Notes: generated by a model from the letters alone, not told the origin. Positions 19,823-30,265 are shown, numbered from the stretch's first letter. The stretch: 64,000 nucleotides of DNA from Streptomyces sp. SW4 (GCA_003248315.1 QKWM01000004.1:1488001-1552000), one strand, 5' to 3'. Made by a program: numbers and translations.

Positions 19823-20677
19823 TCAGCAGCAGCCGGCGCCCGGCAGGGACCGCTTGTTGCGCGCCTCGCGGCTGCGGGCCGCGAGCAGCTCGTCCGCCGG
19901 GTAGCCGACCTCCTCCAGCGTCAGCCCGTGCGGCCGTACGACGTGGACGGCCGAGTCCCGCACCCGGGCGGCGAGGACCTTGGCCGGCCAGTCGGGCGGC
20001 CGGTGCCCGTCCCCCACGAACAGCAGGGCCCCGATCAGCGAGCGCACCATGTTGTGGCAGAAGGCGTCGGCCCGGACGGTGGCGGTGATGATCCCGTCCT
20101 GGCCCCGCACGAGGCTCAGCTCCTGGAGCGTCCGGATGGTGGTGGCCCCCTCCCGCTTCTTGCAGTAGGCGGCGAAGTCGTGCTCGCCCAGCAGGCCGCG
20201 GGCGGCCTCGTTCATGGCGTCCACGTCGAGCGGCCAGTCGTGCCACAGGACGTGGCCCCGCAGCAGCGGGTCGACACCGCCGGGATTGTCGGTGACCCGG
20301 TAGGCGTAGCGGCGCCAGATCGCGGAGAACCGGGCGTTGAAGCCGCTCGGCGCCTCCCGCAGCGCCCACACCCGTACGTCCCGGGGCAGCCGCCCGGCGA
20401 GCCGCTTGAGCAGCTTCTCGTGGTGCTCGCGCCACACGGCCTCGGGGAGGTCCACGTGCGCCACCTGCCCCCGCGCGTGCACCCCGGCGTCCGTCCGCCC
20501 CGCCACGGTCAGCTCGTACGTCTCCCGGGACCGCGTCACGGTCCGCAGCGCGTCCTCGATCTCCCCCTGCACGGTCCGCCGACCGCCGGCCTGCTTGGCC
20601 CACCCGGAAAAGTCGGTCCCGTCGTAGGAGAGGTCGAGCCGAAGCCGTACGAACCCGGGCGCCACTTCTTCACTCAC
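19823..20677 (-). CDS. truA: tRNA pseudouridine(38-40) synthase
   Basis: Isomerises uridines 38-40 in the anticodon arm of many tRNAs. The 284-residue protein has [15 protein letters not shown] near the start and the catalytic Asp63 in [16 protein letters not shown]. Other family motifs are [16 protein letters not shown] and [14 protein letters not shown]. The C-terminus ends in Cys-Cys. It follows rplQ, as in other Streptomyces, but a hairpin lies between the two. Confidence 0.95.
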   Translation of the reverse strand: MSEEVAPGFVRLRLDLSYDGTDFSGWAKQAGGRRTVQGEIEDALRTVTRSRETYELTVAGRTDAGVHARGQVAHVDLPEAVWREHHEKLLKRLAGRLPRDVRVWALREAPSGFNARFSAIWRRYAYRVTDNPGGVDPLLRGHVLWHDWPLDVDAMNEAARGLLGEHDFAAYCKKREGATTIRTLQELSLVRGQDGIITATVRADAFCHNMVRSLIGALLFVGDGHRPPDWPAKVLAARVRDSAVHVVRPHGLTLEEVGYPADELLAARSREARNKRSLPGAGCC

Positions 20678-20703
20678 GTACAGATCCTCTCAAGAACACA
20701 AGA

Positions 20704-20733
20704 GCGGGCCCGCTCCAAAAGGAACGGGCCCGC
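20704..20733 (-). terminator. Hairpin between rplQ and truA
   Basis: gcgggcccg at 20704-20712 pairs with cgggcccgc at 20725-20733, a 9-bp stem. It lies 82 bp after the rplQ stop and 27 bp before the truA start. It may end the alpha operon, with truA transcribed by read-through. Confidence 0.6.
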
Positions 20734-20743
20734 GAACGCCCTG

Positions 20744-20780
20744 AAGGGGCGCGGGGAACTGCGCGACACGCCACGACGAA
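20744..20780. repeat. Dispersed intergenic GC-rich repeat, copy 2
   Basis: aaggggcgcggggaactgcg followed by cacgccacgacgaa. Same family as 6923-6959 and 21435-21469. Confidence 0.75.
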
Positions 20781-20814
20781 GGCCGCGGCCGCACGCACAG
20801 CCCCCGGCGGACGC

Positions 20815-21315
20815 TTACGCGTCCTTCGACTCCTCGGCGGGAGCCTCGGCGGCCTCGGTCTTCTCGACCTCGGTCTTCTCGGCCTTGGCCTCCTCGGCCT
20901 CCTTGACCGCACGCTTGGTGGCGGCCTCGGCCTCGCCCGTCGCCTGCTGCGCGACCGTCAGCGCCTCGACCAGCTCGATGACGGCCATGGGCGCGTTGTC
21001 GCCACGGCGGTTACCGATCTTGGTGATGCGGGTGTAGCCACCGGGACGGTTCTCGTACCGCGGGCCGATCTCGGTGAAGAGCGTGTGGACGACGCTCTTG
21101 TCCGTGATGACCTGGAGCACCTGGCGGCGGTTGTGAAGGTCGCCCTTCTTCGCCTTGGTGATCAGACGCTCGGCGTAGGGCCGCAGACGGCGGGCCTTGG
21201 CCTCGGTCGTGGTGATCTTGCCGTGCTCGAAGAGCGACTTCGCGAGGTTCGCGAGCAGCAGCTTCTCGTGCGCGGCGCTGCCGCCCAGACGGGCACCCTT
21301 GGTGGGCTTCGGCAT
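20815..21315 (-). CDS. rplQ: 50S ribosomal protein L17
   Basis: Binds 23S rRNA near the exit tunnel. The core [20 protein letters not shown] and the motif [16 protein letters not shown] are typical. The 166-residue protein has a C-terminal Ala/Glu/Lys-rich tail ([17 protein letters not shown]) beyond the roughly 120-residue core, as in other actinobacteria. Last gene of the alpha operon, 168 bp downstream of rpoA. Confidence 0.96.
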   Translation of the reverse strand: MPKPTKGARLGGSAAHEKLLLANLAKSLFEHGKITTTEAKARRLRPYAERLITKAKKGDLHNRRQVLQVITDKSVVHTLFTEIGPRYENRPGGYTRITKIGNRRGDNAPMAVIELVEALTVAQQATGEAEAATKRAVKEAEEAKAEKTEVEKTEAAEAPAEESKDA

Positions 21316-21434
21316 GGTTCTTTCTCCTGTGTGTCTGCCCCGGCCGTATCAGGTACCGGGGTCAGTATCCGAGCAGGCGGTCGCCTGTCGGAGATCCGGG
21401 GTTCTTTTCAACTCCGGAAGGGACCGCGCCCCGT

Positions 21435-21469
21435 AAGGGGCGCGGGGAACTGCGCGACCGGCCACGACG
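21435..21469. repeat. Dispersed intergenic GC-rich repeat, copy 3
   Basis: aaggggcgcggggaactgcg followed by gaccggccacgacg, in the rpoA-rplQ gap just after the rpoA stop. Same family as 6923-6959 and 20744-20780. Confidence 0.75.
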
Positions 21470-21483
21470 TGCCGGCAGCCGAA

Positions 21484-22506
21484 TCAGTACTGCTCGGTCT
21501 CCACGAAACCGGCGTCAGCGTCGTCATCGGCACCGAACGCGTCCGCGGCGGCGGTCGGGTCGAATCCGGGCGGGCTGTCCTTCAGGGCCAGGCCCATGCC
21601 GGCCAGCTTCGCCTTGACCTCGTCGATCGACTTCGCACCGAAGTTGCGGATGTCGAGCAGGTCCGCCTCGGACCGCGCGACGAGCTCACCCACGGAGTGG
21701 ATGCCCTCACGCTTGAGGCAGTTGTAGGAGCGGACCGTGAGCTCCAGCTCCTCGATCGGCAGCGCCAGGTCGGCGGCGAGGGCGGCGTCCGTCGGGGACG
21801 GACCCATGTCGATGCCCTCGGCGTCGATGTTCAGCTCGCGGGCGAGGCCGAACAGCTCGACCAGGGTCTTGCCGGCCGACGCCATGGCGTCACGGGGACG
21901 CATGGCCTGCTTGGTCTCGACGTCGACGATCAGCTTGTCGAAGTCGGTGCGCTGCTCGACACGCGTGGCCTCGACCTTGTACGTGACCTTGAGCACCGGC
22001 GAGTAGATCGAGTCGACCGGGATCCGGCCGATCTCCTGGCCGACCTGCTTGTTCTGCACGGCGGAGACGTAGCCGCGACCGCGCTCGACGGTCAGCTCCA
22101 TCTCCAGCTTGCCCTTGCCGTTGAGCGTGGCGAGGACGAGGTCGGGGTTGTGCACCTCGACACCGGCCGGCGGCGCGATGTCGGCGGCGGTGACCAGACC
22201 CGGGCCCTGCTTGCGCAGGTACATCACGACCGGCTCGTCGTGCTCCGAGGAGACGACCAGCTGCTTGATGTTGAGGATCAGGTCGGTGACGTCCTCCTTG
22301 ACGCCCGGCACGGTGGTGAACTCGTGCAGGACACCGTCGATGCGGATGCTGGTGACGGCCGCACCGGGGATGGAGGAGAGCAGGGTCCGACGCAGGGAGT
22401 TGCCGAGGGTGTAGCCGAAGCCCGGCTCCAGCGGCTCGATCACGAACCGGGAGCGGAACTCGTCGACGACCTCTTCGGTCAACGAGGGACGCTGAGCGAT
22501 CAGCAT
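21484..22506 (-). CDS. rpoA: DNA-directed RNA polymerase subunit alpha
   Basis: A 340-residue subunit that nucleates RNA polymerase assembly and contacts upstream promoter DNA and activators. The N-terminal domain has [20 protein letters not shown]; the C-terminal domain (about 250-320) has the helix-hairpin-helix motif [20 protein letters not shown]. An acidic tail follows. The frame is intact. It follows rpsK directly; no rpsD lies between them, as is usual in Streptomyces. Confidence 0.98.
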   Translation of the reverse strand: MLIAQRPSLTEEVVDEFRSRFVIEPLEPGFGYTLGNSLRRTLLSSIPGAAVTSIRIDGVLHEFTTVPGVKEDVTDLILNIKQLVVSSEHDEPVVMYLRKQGPGLVTAADIAPPAGVEVHNPDLVLATLNGKGKLEMELTVERGRGYVSAVQNKQVGQEIGRIPVDSIYSPVLKVTYKVEATRVEQRTDFDKLIVDVETKQAMRPRDAMASAGKTLVELFGLARELNIDAEGIDMGPSPTDAALAADLALPIEELELTVRSYNCLKREGIHSVGELVARSEADLLDIRNFGAKSIDEVKAKLAGMGLALKDSPPGFDPTAAADAFGADDDADAGFVETEQY

Positions 22507-22658
22507 GTGTGGATCAGATCCTTCAGTCGTGGGCGCCCGCTATATGACGCCCGACGGGACCGCGCCGGAACAAAGACGCGGGTACTGCAAGGGTACGGGC
22601 GGTACGACCCGAAAGAGCCGTACCGCCCGGAAAACCGCGGCCTCGAAGGCGCGACGCG

Positions 22659-23063
22659 TCAGACGCGGCGGCGCTTCGGCGGACGGCAGCCGTTGTGCGG
22701 GGTCGGGGTGACGTCCTGGATGGAGCCGACCTCGAGACCCGTGGCCTGCAGGGAGCGGATGGCGGTCTCACGACCGGAACCCGGGCCCTTGACGAACACG
22801 TCGACCTTGCGCATGCCGTGCTCCTGGGCGCGGCGGGCGGCCGACTCGGCGGCCATCTGCGCGGCGAACGGCGTGGACTTCCGGGAGCCCTTGAAGCCGA
22901 CGTGGCCGGCGGAGGCCCAGGAGATCACGTTGCCGGTCGGGTCGGTGATCGACACGATCGTGTTGTTGAACGTGCTCTTGATGTGCGCGTGGCCGTGAGC
23001 GACGTTCTTCTTTTCCTTGCGGCGCACCTTCTTGGCAGCGCCCTGACGTCCCTTGGGGGGCAT
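22659..23063 (-). CDS. rpsK: 30S ribosomal protein S11
   Basis: Part of the 30S platform. The 134-residue protein has a basic start [19 protein letters not shown] and the conserved [20 protein letters not shown] and [15 protein letters not shown], ending [18 protein letters not shown]. Frame intact. Alpha operon, 64 bp after rpsM. Confidence 0.98.
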   Translation of the reverse strand: MPPKGRQGAAKKVRRKEKKNVAHGHAHIKSTFNNTIVSITDPTGNVISWASAGHVGFKGSRKSTPFAAQMAAESAARRAQEHGMRKVDVFVKGPGSGRETAIRSLQATGLEVGSIQDVTPTPHNGCRPPKRRRV

Positions 23064-23127
23064 GTCTTAACTCCTACGGAGGTGGTCGGTCCTACAGCGA
23101 AGACCGTGGACAGGCGTCCGCTGCGGA

Positions 23128-23508
23128 CTACTTCTTGCCCGGCTTCTTCTTGCCGGCGATGGCGCGACGCGGGCCCTTGCGGGTGCGGGCGTTGGTGCTG
23201 GTGCGCTGGCCGCGGACGGGCAGACCGCGACGGTGACGCAGACCCTGGTACGTGCCGATCTCGACCTTGCGGCGGATGTCGGCCTGGATCTCGCGACGGA
23301 GGTCACCCTCGGTCTTGATGTTGTTGTCGACGTACTCGCGGATCGCGACGAGCTGCTCCTCGGAGAGGTCGCGGACGCGGGTGTTCGGGTCGACGCCGGT
23401 GGCAGCCAGCGTCTGCTGGGAGAGGGTCCGGCCGATGCCGAACACGTAGGTGAGGGCGATCTCCACGCGCTTGTCGCGCGGGATGTCAACACCGGAAACG
23501 CGTGCCAT
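23128..23508 (-). CDS. rpsM: 30S ribosomal protein S13
   Basis: A 30S head protein that contacts the P-site tRNA and forms intersubunit bridges. The 126-residue protein begins [21 protein letters not shown] and contains [22 protein letters not shown]. Frame intact. About 200 bp separate it from rpmJ; that gap holds a short ccccgg/ccgggg hairpin near 23583. Confidence 0.98.
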   Translation of the reverse strand: MARVSGVDIPRDKRVEIALTYVFGIGRTLSQQTLAATGVDPNTRVRDLSEEQLVAIREYVDNNIKTEGDLRREIQADIRRKVEIGTYQGLRHRRGLPVRGQRTSTNARTRKGPRRAIAGKKKPGKK

Positions 23509-23706
23509 TCAATGGCTCCTGGTGATCTTCGGAGGTCTTCCGCAGGACCGGCTCCCAGCCGCCGTACTAGGTACGAACTGGGTCCCCGGCCTCCGAACCG
23601 GGGGTGTCAGACGGCTCACGCCGCCCGGGCCCTGCGTATGAACATATTCAGCTCGCGTCGCGCGAATCCCTGCGATGTGAATGCAGAGGGTGCGGTCGGT
23701 CGTGCG

Positions 23707-23820
23707 TCAGCCCTGGCGCTGCTTGTGGCGCGGGTTGTCGCAGATGACCATGACCCGGCCGTGACGGCGGATCACCCTGCACTTGTCGCAGATCTTCTTG
23801 ACGCTCGGCTTGACCTTCAT
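23707..23820 (-). CDS. rpmJ: 50S ribosomal protein L36 (zinc-binding type)
   Basis: A 37-residue protein starting [14 protein letters not shown] at ATG 23818-23820. It keeps the zinc ligands: Cys-X2-Cys, then Cys and His in [13 protein letters not shown]. This is the zinc-dependent paralogue; streptomycetes usually also encode a zinc-free copy elsewhere. Alpha operon between infA and rpsM. Confidence 0.97.
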   Translation of the reverse strand: MKVKPSVKKICDKCRVIRRHGRVMVICDNPRHKQRQG

Positions 23821-23890
23821 GGGATGTGAGGTTCTCCGGGTCAGTTGCCGGCGGACCCACGGCGTCGCCGCCGCGGGACGTGGGCAAGAT

Positions 23891-24112
23891 CTACTTGTAC
23901 CGGTAGACGATCCGGCCACGCGTCAGGTCGTACGGAGACAGCTCCACCACGACCCGGTCGTCAGGGAGGATGCGGATGTAGTGCATGCGCATCTTGCCGC
24001 TGATGTGTGCCAGGACCTGGTGGCCGTTCTGGAGCTCGACCTTGAACATGGCGTTCGGCAGAGACTCGACGACAGTGCCCTCGATCTCGATGGCACCTTG
24101 CTTCTTGGCCAC
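23891..24112 (-). CDS. infA: Translation initiation factor IF-1
   Basis: Occupies the 30S A site during initiation. GTG 24110-24112 starts a 73-residue OB-fold protein, [20 protein letters not shown], ending RGRIVYRYK. Frame intact. First gene of the alpha operon. The upstream region to the map repeat (24113-24291) should hold the operon promoter, but no convincing -35/-10 pair was found. Confidence 0.97.
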   Translation of the reverse strand: MAKKQGAIEIEGTVVESLPNAMFKVELQNGHQVLAHISGKMRMHYIRILPDDRVVVELSPYDLTRGRIVYRYK

Positions 24113-24291
24113 GCTTCGCCCTTCGAATCGACTACCTTGATCGACTCCGTCGTGTACCGAGCGCAACGTCTACGGGCATGCAGACATGCGGGTGCACAAG
24201 AGCCGACGAGTCAGTCTACGTCAGCACACCCGGAAAGGCGAAACGAGGAAGTCTGCCCCACCCGCGAGATCGTTACGCAACGGGGTCGGGG

Positions 24292-24429
24292 GCACCCGAA
24301 CGGGTGGCAGCCGGCCACCCGAACGGGCCGGAGCCGGCCCCCTGAGCGGGCCGGAACCGGCCACCTGAGCGGGTCGGGGGCGGTCAGCCGAGCGGGTCGG
24401 GGGCGGTCAGCCGAGCGGGTCGGGGGCGG
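24292..24429. repeat. 23-bp degenerate tandem repeat overlapping the 3' end of map
   Basis: About six units of 23 bp (24338, 24361, 24384 and 24407 are clean unit starts). Units at 24384 and 24407 are identical (tcagccgagcgggtcggggg...); the others diverge gradually to the left. The tca of the last unit is the map stop codon, so the repeat appears to have grown outward from the end of the gene. Confidence 0.85.
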
Positions 24430-25242
24430 CCGTGATGCCGTACTCGGCCAGCTTGGCCTTGCCCCGTCGGGGGCCGTCAGGACCAGGGGGCCGTCCTCCG
24501 TGAGGGCGACGGAGTGCTCCCAGTGGGACGACCAGGTGCCGTCCGTGGTCACGACCGTCCAGTCGTCCTCCAGGACGACCGTCTTCGGGGTGCCCAGGGA
24601 GACCATCGGCTCGATGGCGAGGCAGAAGCCGGGGACCAGCTTCGGGCCCTTGCCGCGGCGCCGGTCGACGTAGTTCAGCAGGTGGGGGTCCATGTGCATC
24701 TCGGTGCCGATGCCGTGGCCGCCGTAGTCCTCGATGATCCCGTACCGGCCGCCGCCCGGCTTGGGCTGACGACGGATGTACGTCTCGATGGCCCGCGAGA
24801 TGTCGACCAGCCGGTTGCCCTGCTTCATGGCCGCGATGCCGGCCCACATCGACTCCTCGGTGACCCGGGACAGCTCGACCAGCTCCGGGGCGTGACCGGA
24901 GCCCACGAACGCCGTGTAGGCCGCGTCACCGTGCCAGCCGTCGATGATCGCGCCGCAGTCGATGGAGATGATGTCCCCGTCCTTGAGGACGACCTCGTCG
25001 GAGGGGATGCCGTGGACGACGACCTCGTTCACGGACGTGCAGATCGTCGCGGGGAAACCGCCGTACCCGAGGAAGTTCGGCTTGGCGTTGTGCTCCGCGA
25101 GCACCTTGCGGGCGACCTGGTCCAGGTCCTTGGTCGTGGCACCGGGCACGGCGGCCTCGCGCGTGGCCGCGTGGATGGCGGCGACGACCAACCCCGCCTC
25201 ACGCATCTTGGCGATCTGCTCGGGGCTCTTGATCTGCACCAT
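24407..25242 (-). CDS. map: Methionine aminopeptidase, type I (one frameshift)
   Basis: Removes the initiator Met from nascent proteins. Metal ligands are visible in ISIDCGAIIDGWHGDAAYT (two Asp), GYGGHGIG-type GGHGIGTEMH (His), AIEPMVSLG (Glu) and WSSHWEHSVALTEDG (Glu). ATG 25240-25242 starts MVQIKSPEQIAKMREAG. Near 24470 a G run is one base short; restored, the protein ends AKLAEYGITAAPDPLG at 24407 with 278 residues. It lies beyond the adk hairpin and so may be transcribed separately. Confidence 0.94.
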
Positions 25243-25382
25243 GGGGGCTGCGGCCTTTCTTGGACCGGGAAACAGAGGACCACTGCCCACGATACGGGGA
25301 AAGCCCCCGCACTCCGCGGGCAGTCGTGCCGCGCCGGGGCGGCACGGATGGGCGACGGGCTGCGCACCCCACCCCGCACGCG

Positions 25383-25416
25383 GCAGCCGCGGCCCCCTTA
25401 CAGGAACCGCGGCTGC
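25383..25416 (-). terminator. Hairpin after adk
   Basis: gcagccgcgg at 25383-25392 pairs perfectly with ccgcggctgc at 25407-25416, a 10-bp stem with a 14-nt loop, 16 bp after the adk stop. It probably ends the spc operon transcript. Confidence 0.65.
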
Positions 25417-25432
25417 AGCCTGCGCGGAGAGA

Positions 25433-26083
25433 CTACTTGCGCTTCAGCGCCTCCAGCGCGCGGCCGGTGACCTCGTCGACCTTCCCCATCGCGGAGATGG
25501 TCACGACCAGACCCTGCGCCTTGTAGTAGTCGATGATCGGCTCGGTCTGCGTGTGGTAGACCTCCAGCCGCTTGCGGACCGTCTCCTCGGAGTCGTCGTC
25601 CCGCTGGTACAGCTCCCCGCCGCAGACGTCGCAGACGCCCTCCTGCTTCGGCGGCGAGTACGTCACGTGGAAGACGTGCGCCGACTCGTTGCGGCACACC
25701 CGCCGGCCGGCGATGCGCTTGACGACCTCTTCCTCCGGGGCCTCCAGGTCCAGCACCGCGTCGAGCTGCATCTGCTCGGTCTCGAGCAGCTCGTCCAGCG
25801 CCTCGGCCTGGGAGACGTTCCGCGGGAAGCCGTCCAGCAGGAAGCCGCCGGCGGCGTCGGGCTGCTCCATGCGGTCCTTCGCCATGGCGATGGTGACCTC
25901 GTCCGGTACGAGGTTGCCGGCGTCCATGTAGGACTTGGCCAGCTTGCCCAGCTCGGTCTGCTGGCTGATGTTGGCGCGGAACAGGTCGCCCGTGGAGATG
26001 TGCGGGATGTGCAGCGTCTCGGCAAGGCGGGTGGCCTGCGTACCCTTTCCGGCACCCGGCGGCCCGACGAGGACGATTCGCAT
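25433..26083 (-). CDS. adk: Adenylate kinase
   Basis: Interconverts ATP + AMP and 2 ADP. The P-loop [16 protein letters not shown] opens the 216-residue protein, the AMP-binding site includes ISTGDLFRAN and GFLLDGFPRN, and the long LID domain holds a metal-site pattern (CRNESAHVFH and CDVCGG). Its ATG overlaps the secY stop in TGATG, so the two are translationally coupled. Frame intact. Confidence 0.98.
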   Translation of the reverse strand: MRIVLVGPPGAGKGTQATRLAETLHIPHISTGDLFRANISQQTELGKLAKSYMDAGNLVPDEVTIAMAKDRMEQPDAAGGFLLDGFPRNVSQAEALDELLETEQMQLDAVLDLEAPEEEVVKRIAGRRVCRNESAHVFHVTYSPPKQEGVCDVCGGELYQRDDDSEETVRKRLEVYHTQTEPIIDYYKAQGLVVTISAMGKVDEVTGRALEALKRK

Positions 26084-27394
26084 CAGCGGAGGAACCCTTC
26101 GTAATTGCGCTGCTGGAGCTGGCTCTCGATCTGCTTCACCGTCTCGAGGCCCACACCCACGATGATCAGGATGCTGGTGCCACCGAACGGGAAGTTCTGG
26201 TTTGCCCCGAAACCTGCCAACGCCATCGTCGGCACGAGAGCGATCAGACCCAGATACAGCGAACCCGGCCAGGTGATCCGGTTGAGTACGTAGCTCAGAT
26301 ACTCAGCGGTCGGTCGGCCAGCCCGGATGCCCGGGATGAAGCCACCATACTTCTTCATGTTGTCGGCGACTTCTTCGGGGTTGAAGGTGATGGCCACGTA
26401 GAAGAACGCGAAGAAGACGATGAGCAGGAAGTACAGGACGACGTGCGGCGCGGCCGCCGTGTCCGCGAGGTTCTGCTCGATCCAGCGGGCCCAGCCGGCC
26501 GTCGAGTTGGAGAACTGGACGATCAGCGCCGGATGTAGAGCAGCGACGAGGCGAAGATCACAGGGATGATGCCCGCCTGGTTGACCTTCAGGGGGATGTA
26601 GGTCGACGTGCCGCCGTAGGAGCGGCGGCCGATCATGCGCTTCGCGTACTGGACCGGGATGCGGCGCTGCGCCTGCTCGACGAAGACCACCAGGCCGATC
26701 ATGACCAGTCCGACGGCGACCACCGTGCCGAACTCGATCCAGCCGCCGGCCAGGTCACCCTGCTGCTTGATGGCCCACAGGGCGGACGGGAAGGTCGCGG
26801 CGATCGAGATGAACATCAGGATCGACATGCCGTTGCCGATGCCGCGGTCGGTGATCAGCTCGCCGAGCCACATCACGACGGCCGTACCGGCGGTCATGGT
26901 GATCACCATGACGACGGTGGTGAAGATGGCCTGGTCGGGGACGACCTGGTTGGCGACCGTGCAGCCGGAGAAGAGGGCGCCGCTGCGGGCGGTGGCGACG
27001 AGGCCGGTGCCCTGGAGGATGGCCAGCGCGATGGTCAGGTAGCGGGTGTACTGCGTGATCTTCGCGGTACCCGCCTGCCCTTCCTTCTTCAGGGCTTCCA
27101 GGCGCGGGATCACCACGGTCAGCAGCTGCAGGATGATGCTCGCCGTGATGTACGGCATGATGCCGAGCGCGAACACCGTGATCTGGAGCAGGGCGCCGCC
27201 GCTGAACATGTTGACCAGACCGAAGAGGCCCTGGTTGCCGGACGCCTGGTCCACACACTCCTGAACGGCCTTGTAGTCGACGCCCGGATCGGGATGTGCG
27301 TACCGATCCGGTACACCACGATGATGCCCAGCGTGAAGAGCAGCTTCTTGCGCAGGTCGGGCGTCTTGAACGCCCGGGCGAACGCGGTGAGCAC
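26083..27394 (-). CDS. secY: Protein translocase channel subunit SecY (two frameshifts)
   Basis: The ten-helix channel of the Sec translocon. It begins [20 protein letters not shown] at GTG 27392-27394 behind GGAGG. Recognisable segments include [21 protein letters not shown], the loop [15 protein letters not shown], and the cytoplasmic loop [18 protein letters not shown]. One C is missing near 27288 (HIPIPGVDY) and another near 26528 (LLYIPALI). Restored length is 437 residues, ending RNYEGFLR. It is separated from rplO by 240 bp containing a strong hairpin. Confidence 0.95.
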
Positions 27395-27566
27395 GGTGCC
27401 TCCTGCGACCCCCGCGCAACTGCGTCAAGGGTGACGGTCTTGAGGTTCGACTGACGACTTAATAGCTAACGGTCAACTGCCGCCAAGGGTGCCCCATGTG
27501 TGACACCCGTGAAAGTGGGCAGTGCAGGCCACCTTACCGGCGAGACCTATGCCCTTGGAACGACCA

Positions 27567-27599
27567 ACCGGGGATACCCCATTTGTGGGTATCCCCGGT
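27567..27599 (-). terminator. Strong hairpin between rplO and secY
   Basis: accggggataccc at 27567-27579 pairs perfectly with gggtatccccggt at 27587-27599, a 13-bp stem with a 7-nt loop, 36 bp after the rplO stop. It may reduce read-through into secY-adk. The 170 bp between it and secY contain TTGACC and AT-rich TATTAA, so a secY promoter is likely there, but its exact elements are unclear. Confidence 0.6.
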
Positions 27600-27634
27600 C
27601 GGGATCGTTCAAGTCATCGACACGCCTGAGGTGT

Positions 27635-28089
27635 TCAGACGAGCTCGGTGACGCTGCCGCCGGCGGCGGCGATCTTCTCCTTGGCGGAGGTGGAGGCCTT
27701 GTCGACCTTCACCGTCAGCGCCACGGAGATCTCGCCCTCGCCGAGGACCTTGACCAGGCTGTTCTTGCGAACGGCGCCCTTGGCGACCAGGTCCTCGACC
27801 GTGACCTCGCCACCCTGCGGGTAGAGCTTGGCCAGCTTGTCGAGGTTCACGACCTGGTACTCGGTCTTGAACGGGTTCTTGAAGCCCTTCAGCTTCGGGA
27901 GGCGCATGTGGAGCGGCATCTGGCCGCCCTCGAAGCGCTCCGGAACCTGGTAGCGGGCCTTCGTACCCTTCGTACCACGACCGGCCGTCTTACCCTTCGA
28001 CGCCTCACCGCGACCCACACGGGTCTTCGCGGTCTTGGCGCCCGGGCGGGACGGAGGTTGTGGATCTTGAGCGGGTTCTGCTCCGCCAT
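27635..28089 (-). CDS. rplO: 50S ribosomal protein L15 (one frameshift)
   Basis: A late-assembling 50S protein. It begins [19 protein letters not shown] and has the Gly/Lys-rich loop [19 protein letters not shown] and [18 protein letters not shown]. One C is missing near 28050 (GCCCCGGGC reads GCCCGGGC). Restored length 151 residues. The start lies 3 bp after the rpmD stop. Confidence 0.95.
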
Positions 28090-28091
28090 GA

Positions 28092-28273
28092 TCAGTCGAC
28101 CTCCTCGACCGTCACGAGGTGGCGGACGGTGTGCACCATGCCGCGGAACTCGGGCGGTCCTCCTTGACGACCACGTCGTTGACCTTCTTCAGGCCAAGCG
28201 AACGCAGGGTGTCACGGTGGTTCTGCTTGCTGCCGATGTAGGACTTGACCTGCGTAATCTTGAGCTGTGCCAT
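28092..28273 (-). CDS. rpmD: 50S ribosomal protein L30 (one frameshift)
   Basis: A 60-residue 50S protein, [20 protein letters not shown], then [19 protein letters not shown]. One C is missing near 28157, after which the frame continues [19 protein letters not shown] to TGA 28092. The start lies 2 bp after the rpsE stop. Confidence 0.93.
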
Positions 28274-28275
28274 GA

Positions 28276-28880
28276 TCACGCACCCGCCCCGGCACGCGCA
28301 CGCAGCAGGGCCGCGGGGGCGACGTCCTCGAGCGGCAGACCACGGCGGGCCGCGATCTCCTCGGGACGCTGCAGGCCCTTGAGGGCCTCCACGGTCGCGT
28401 GCACGATGTTGATGGCGTTGTCGGAGCCGAGCGACTTCGACAGCACGTCGTGGATACCGGCGCACTCGAGCACGGCACGCACCGGACCACCGGCGATAAC
28501 ACCGGTACCCGGGACGCGGGCTTGAGCAGCACGACGCCGGCAGCCTTCTCACCCTGGATCGGGTGCGGGATGGTGCCCTGGATCCGGGGGACCTTGAAGA
28601 AGTGCTTCTTGGCCTCCTCCACACCCTTGGCGATGGCGGCCGGCACCTCCTTGGCCTTGCCGTATCCGACACCCACGGTGCCGTCACCGTCGCCCACCAC
28701 GACCAGCGCGGTGAAGCTGAAGCGACGACCACCCTTCACAACCTTGGCGACGCGGTTGATCGCGACGACGCGCTCGACGTACGCGGTCTTCTCGGCGGCA
28801 GCAGCGCCGCCGTCACGGCCCTTCCGGTCCCGCCGCTCGCCGCCACCGGCACCGCTTCCGCGGCGCTGGGGTCCAGCCAT
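28276..28880 (-). CDS. rpsE: 30S ribosomal protein S5 (one frameshift)
   Basis: A 30S protein that helps decoding accuracy. A Gly/Arg-rich N-terminus ([20 protein letters not shown]) precedes the S5 core with [20 protein letters not shown] and [12 protein letters not shown]. One C is missing near 28516, at [17 protein letters not shown]. Restored length 201 residues. Confidence 0.95.
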
Positions 28881-28916
28881 TGGATTACCTCTCTCTTTCC
28901 GCTAGCTACAAGCGGC

Positions 28917-29300
28917 TCAGAACTTGAGCCCGGCTTCGCGGGCGGCGTCCGCCAGGGCGGCGATGCGCCCGGCGTACTGGTTGCCACCACGGTCGAACAC
29001 GACGGCCTCGACACCGGCGGCCTTGGCACGCTCGGCGACCAGGGCGCCGACCTGCTTGGCCTGCGCGGACTTGTCGCCCTCGCCACCGCGGATCGAGCTG
29101 TCCAGGGTGGACGCCGACGCCAGGGTGTGGCCCTTCAGGTCGTCGATCACCTGCGCCACGATGTGGCGGTTGGAGCGGGTCACGACCAGACGGGGGCGCT
29201 CCGCGGTACCCGAGACCTTCTTGCGGATCCGGATGTGACGGCGCTTGATCGAGGCGCGCTTGTAGGCGTCGCCCTTGAGGATCTTCTGCCCGTATGCCAT
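28917..29300 (-). CDS. rplR: 50S ribosomal protein L18
   Basis: Binds 5S rRNA with L5. The 127-residue protein contains [20 protein letters not shown] and [20 protein letters not shown]. Frame intact. It starts 3 bp after the rplF stop. Confidence 0.97.
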   Translation of the reverse strand: MAYGQKILKGDAYKRASIKRRHIRIRKKVSGTAERPRLVVTRSNRHIVAQVIDDLKGHTLASASTLDSSIRGGEGDKSAQAKQVGALVAERAKAAGVEAVVFDRGGNQYAGRIAALADAAREAGLKF

Positions 29301-29303
29301 GGC

Positions 29304-29842
29304 TTACTTACCCGCCTTTCCGACCTTGCGGCGGATGACTTCGCCCTCGTACTTGACGCCCTTGGCCTTGTACGGGTCGGGCTTGCGCAGCTTGCGGATG
29401 TTGGCCGCGACCTCGCCGACCTTCTGCTTGTCGATGCCCTCGACCGAGAAACGGGTGGGGGCCTCCACCTTGAAGGTGATGCCCTCGGGGCCTCGACCAG
29501 GATCGGGTGGCTGTAGCCGAGGGAGAACTCCAGGTTCTGGCCCTTGGCGACAACGCGGTAACCGACACCGCTGATCTCGAGCTTCTTCACGTAACCCTGG
29601 GTCACGCCGGTGATCATGTTCGCCACCAGCGTGCGGGACAGGCCGTGCAGGGCCTTGTTCTGACGCTCGTCGTTGGGGCGGGTGACGTTCAGGACGCCGT
29701 CCTCACCCTTGACGACCTCGATCGGCGCCGAGACGGTGTGGGTCAGCTCGCCCTTGGGGCCCTTGACCTTGACCGTACGGCCGTCGATGGTGACGTCCAC
29801 GCCGGCGGGAACCGCGATGGGGAGCTTGCCGATGCGCGACAT
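29304..29842 (-). CDS. rplF: 50S ribosomal protein L6 (one frameshift)
   Basis: Two homologous domains near the factor-binding site. It begins [20 protein letters not shown]; the C-terminal domain has the signature [19 protein letters not shown]. One C is missing near 29491 (VEAPEG). Restored length 179 residues, ending VGKAGK with TAA at 29304. Confidence 0.95.
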
Positions 29843-29866
29843 AGCTGTTTCCTCCGTTCCCTTCCG

Positions 29867-30265
29867 CTACCAGACGTAGGCGAGGACTTCCCCACCCACG
29901 CCCTTCTTGCCGGCCTGCTTGTCGGTGAGGAGACCGTGCGACGTGGAGATGATGGCCACGCCCAGGCCGCCGAGCACCTTCGGCAGGTTGGTGGACTTCG
30001 CGTACACCCGGAGACCGGGCTTCGAGATCCGCTTGATGCCCGCGATGGAGCGCTCACGGTTGGGGCCGAACTTCAGCTCCAGGACGAGGTTCTTGCCGAC
30101 CTCGGCGTCCTCGACCTTCCAGCCCGTGATGAAGCCCTCCTGCTGGAGGATCTCCGCGATGTGCGACTTGATCTTCGAGTGCGGCATCGCCACGGTGTCG
30201 TGGTACGCCGAGTTCGCGTTCCGCAGACGCGTGAGCATGTCTGCGATCGGATCAGTCATGGTCAT
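29867..30265 (-). CDS. rpsH: 30S ribosomal protein S8
   Basis: A primary 16S rRNA-binding protein. ATG 30263-30265, with GAAGG about 10 nt upstream, gives 132 residues: [18 protein letters not shown] to [26 protein letters not shown] is the conserved C-terminal signature. Frame intact. The 240-bp gap to rpsN is unusual for this operon and contains partial inverted repeats (around 30410-30475). Confidence 0.97.
   Translation of the reverse strand: MTMTDPIADMLTRLRNANSAYHDTVAMPHSKIKSHIAEILQQEGFITGWKVEDAEVGKNLVLELKFGPNRERSIAGIKRISKPGLRVYAKSTNLPKVLGGLGVAIISTSHGLLTDKQAGKKGVGGEVLAYVW

Noticed and set aside
21316..23063. Missing rpsD as a deletion in the alpha operon
   Set aside because: Streptomyces normally lack rpsD between rpsK and rpoA; it is encoded elsewhere.
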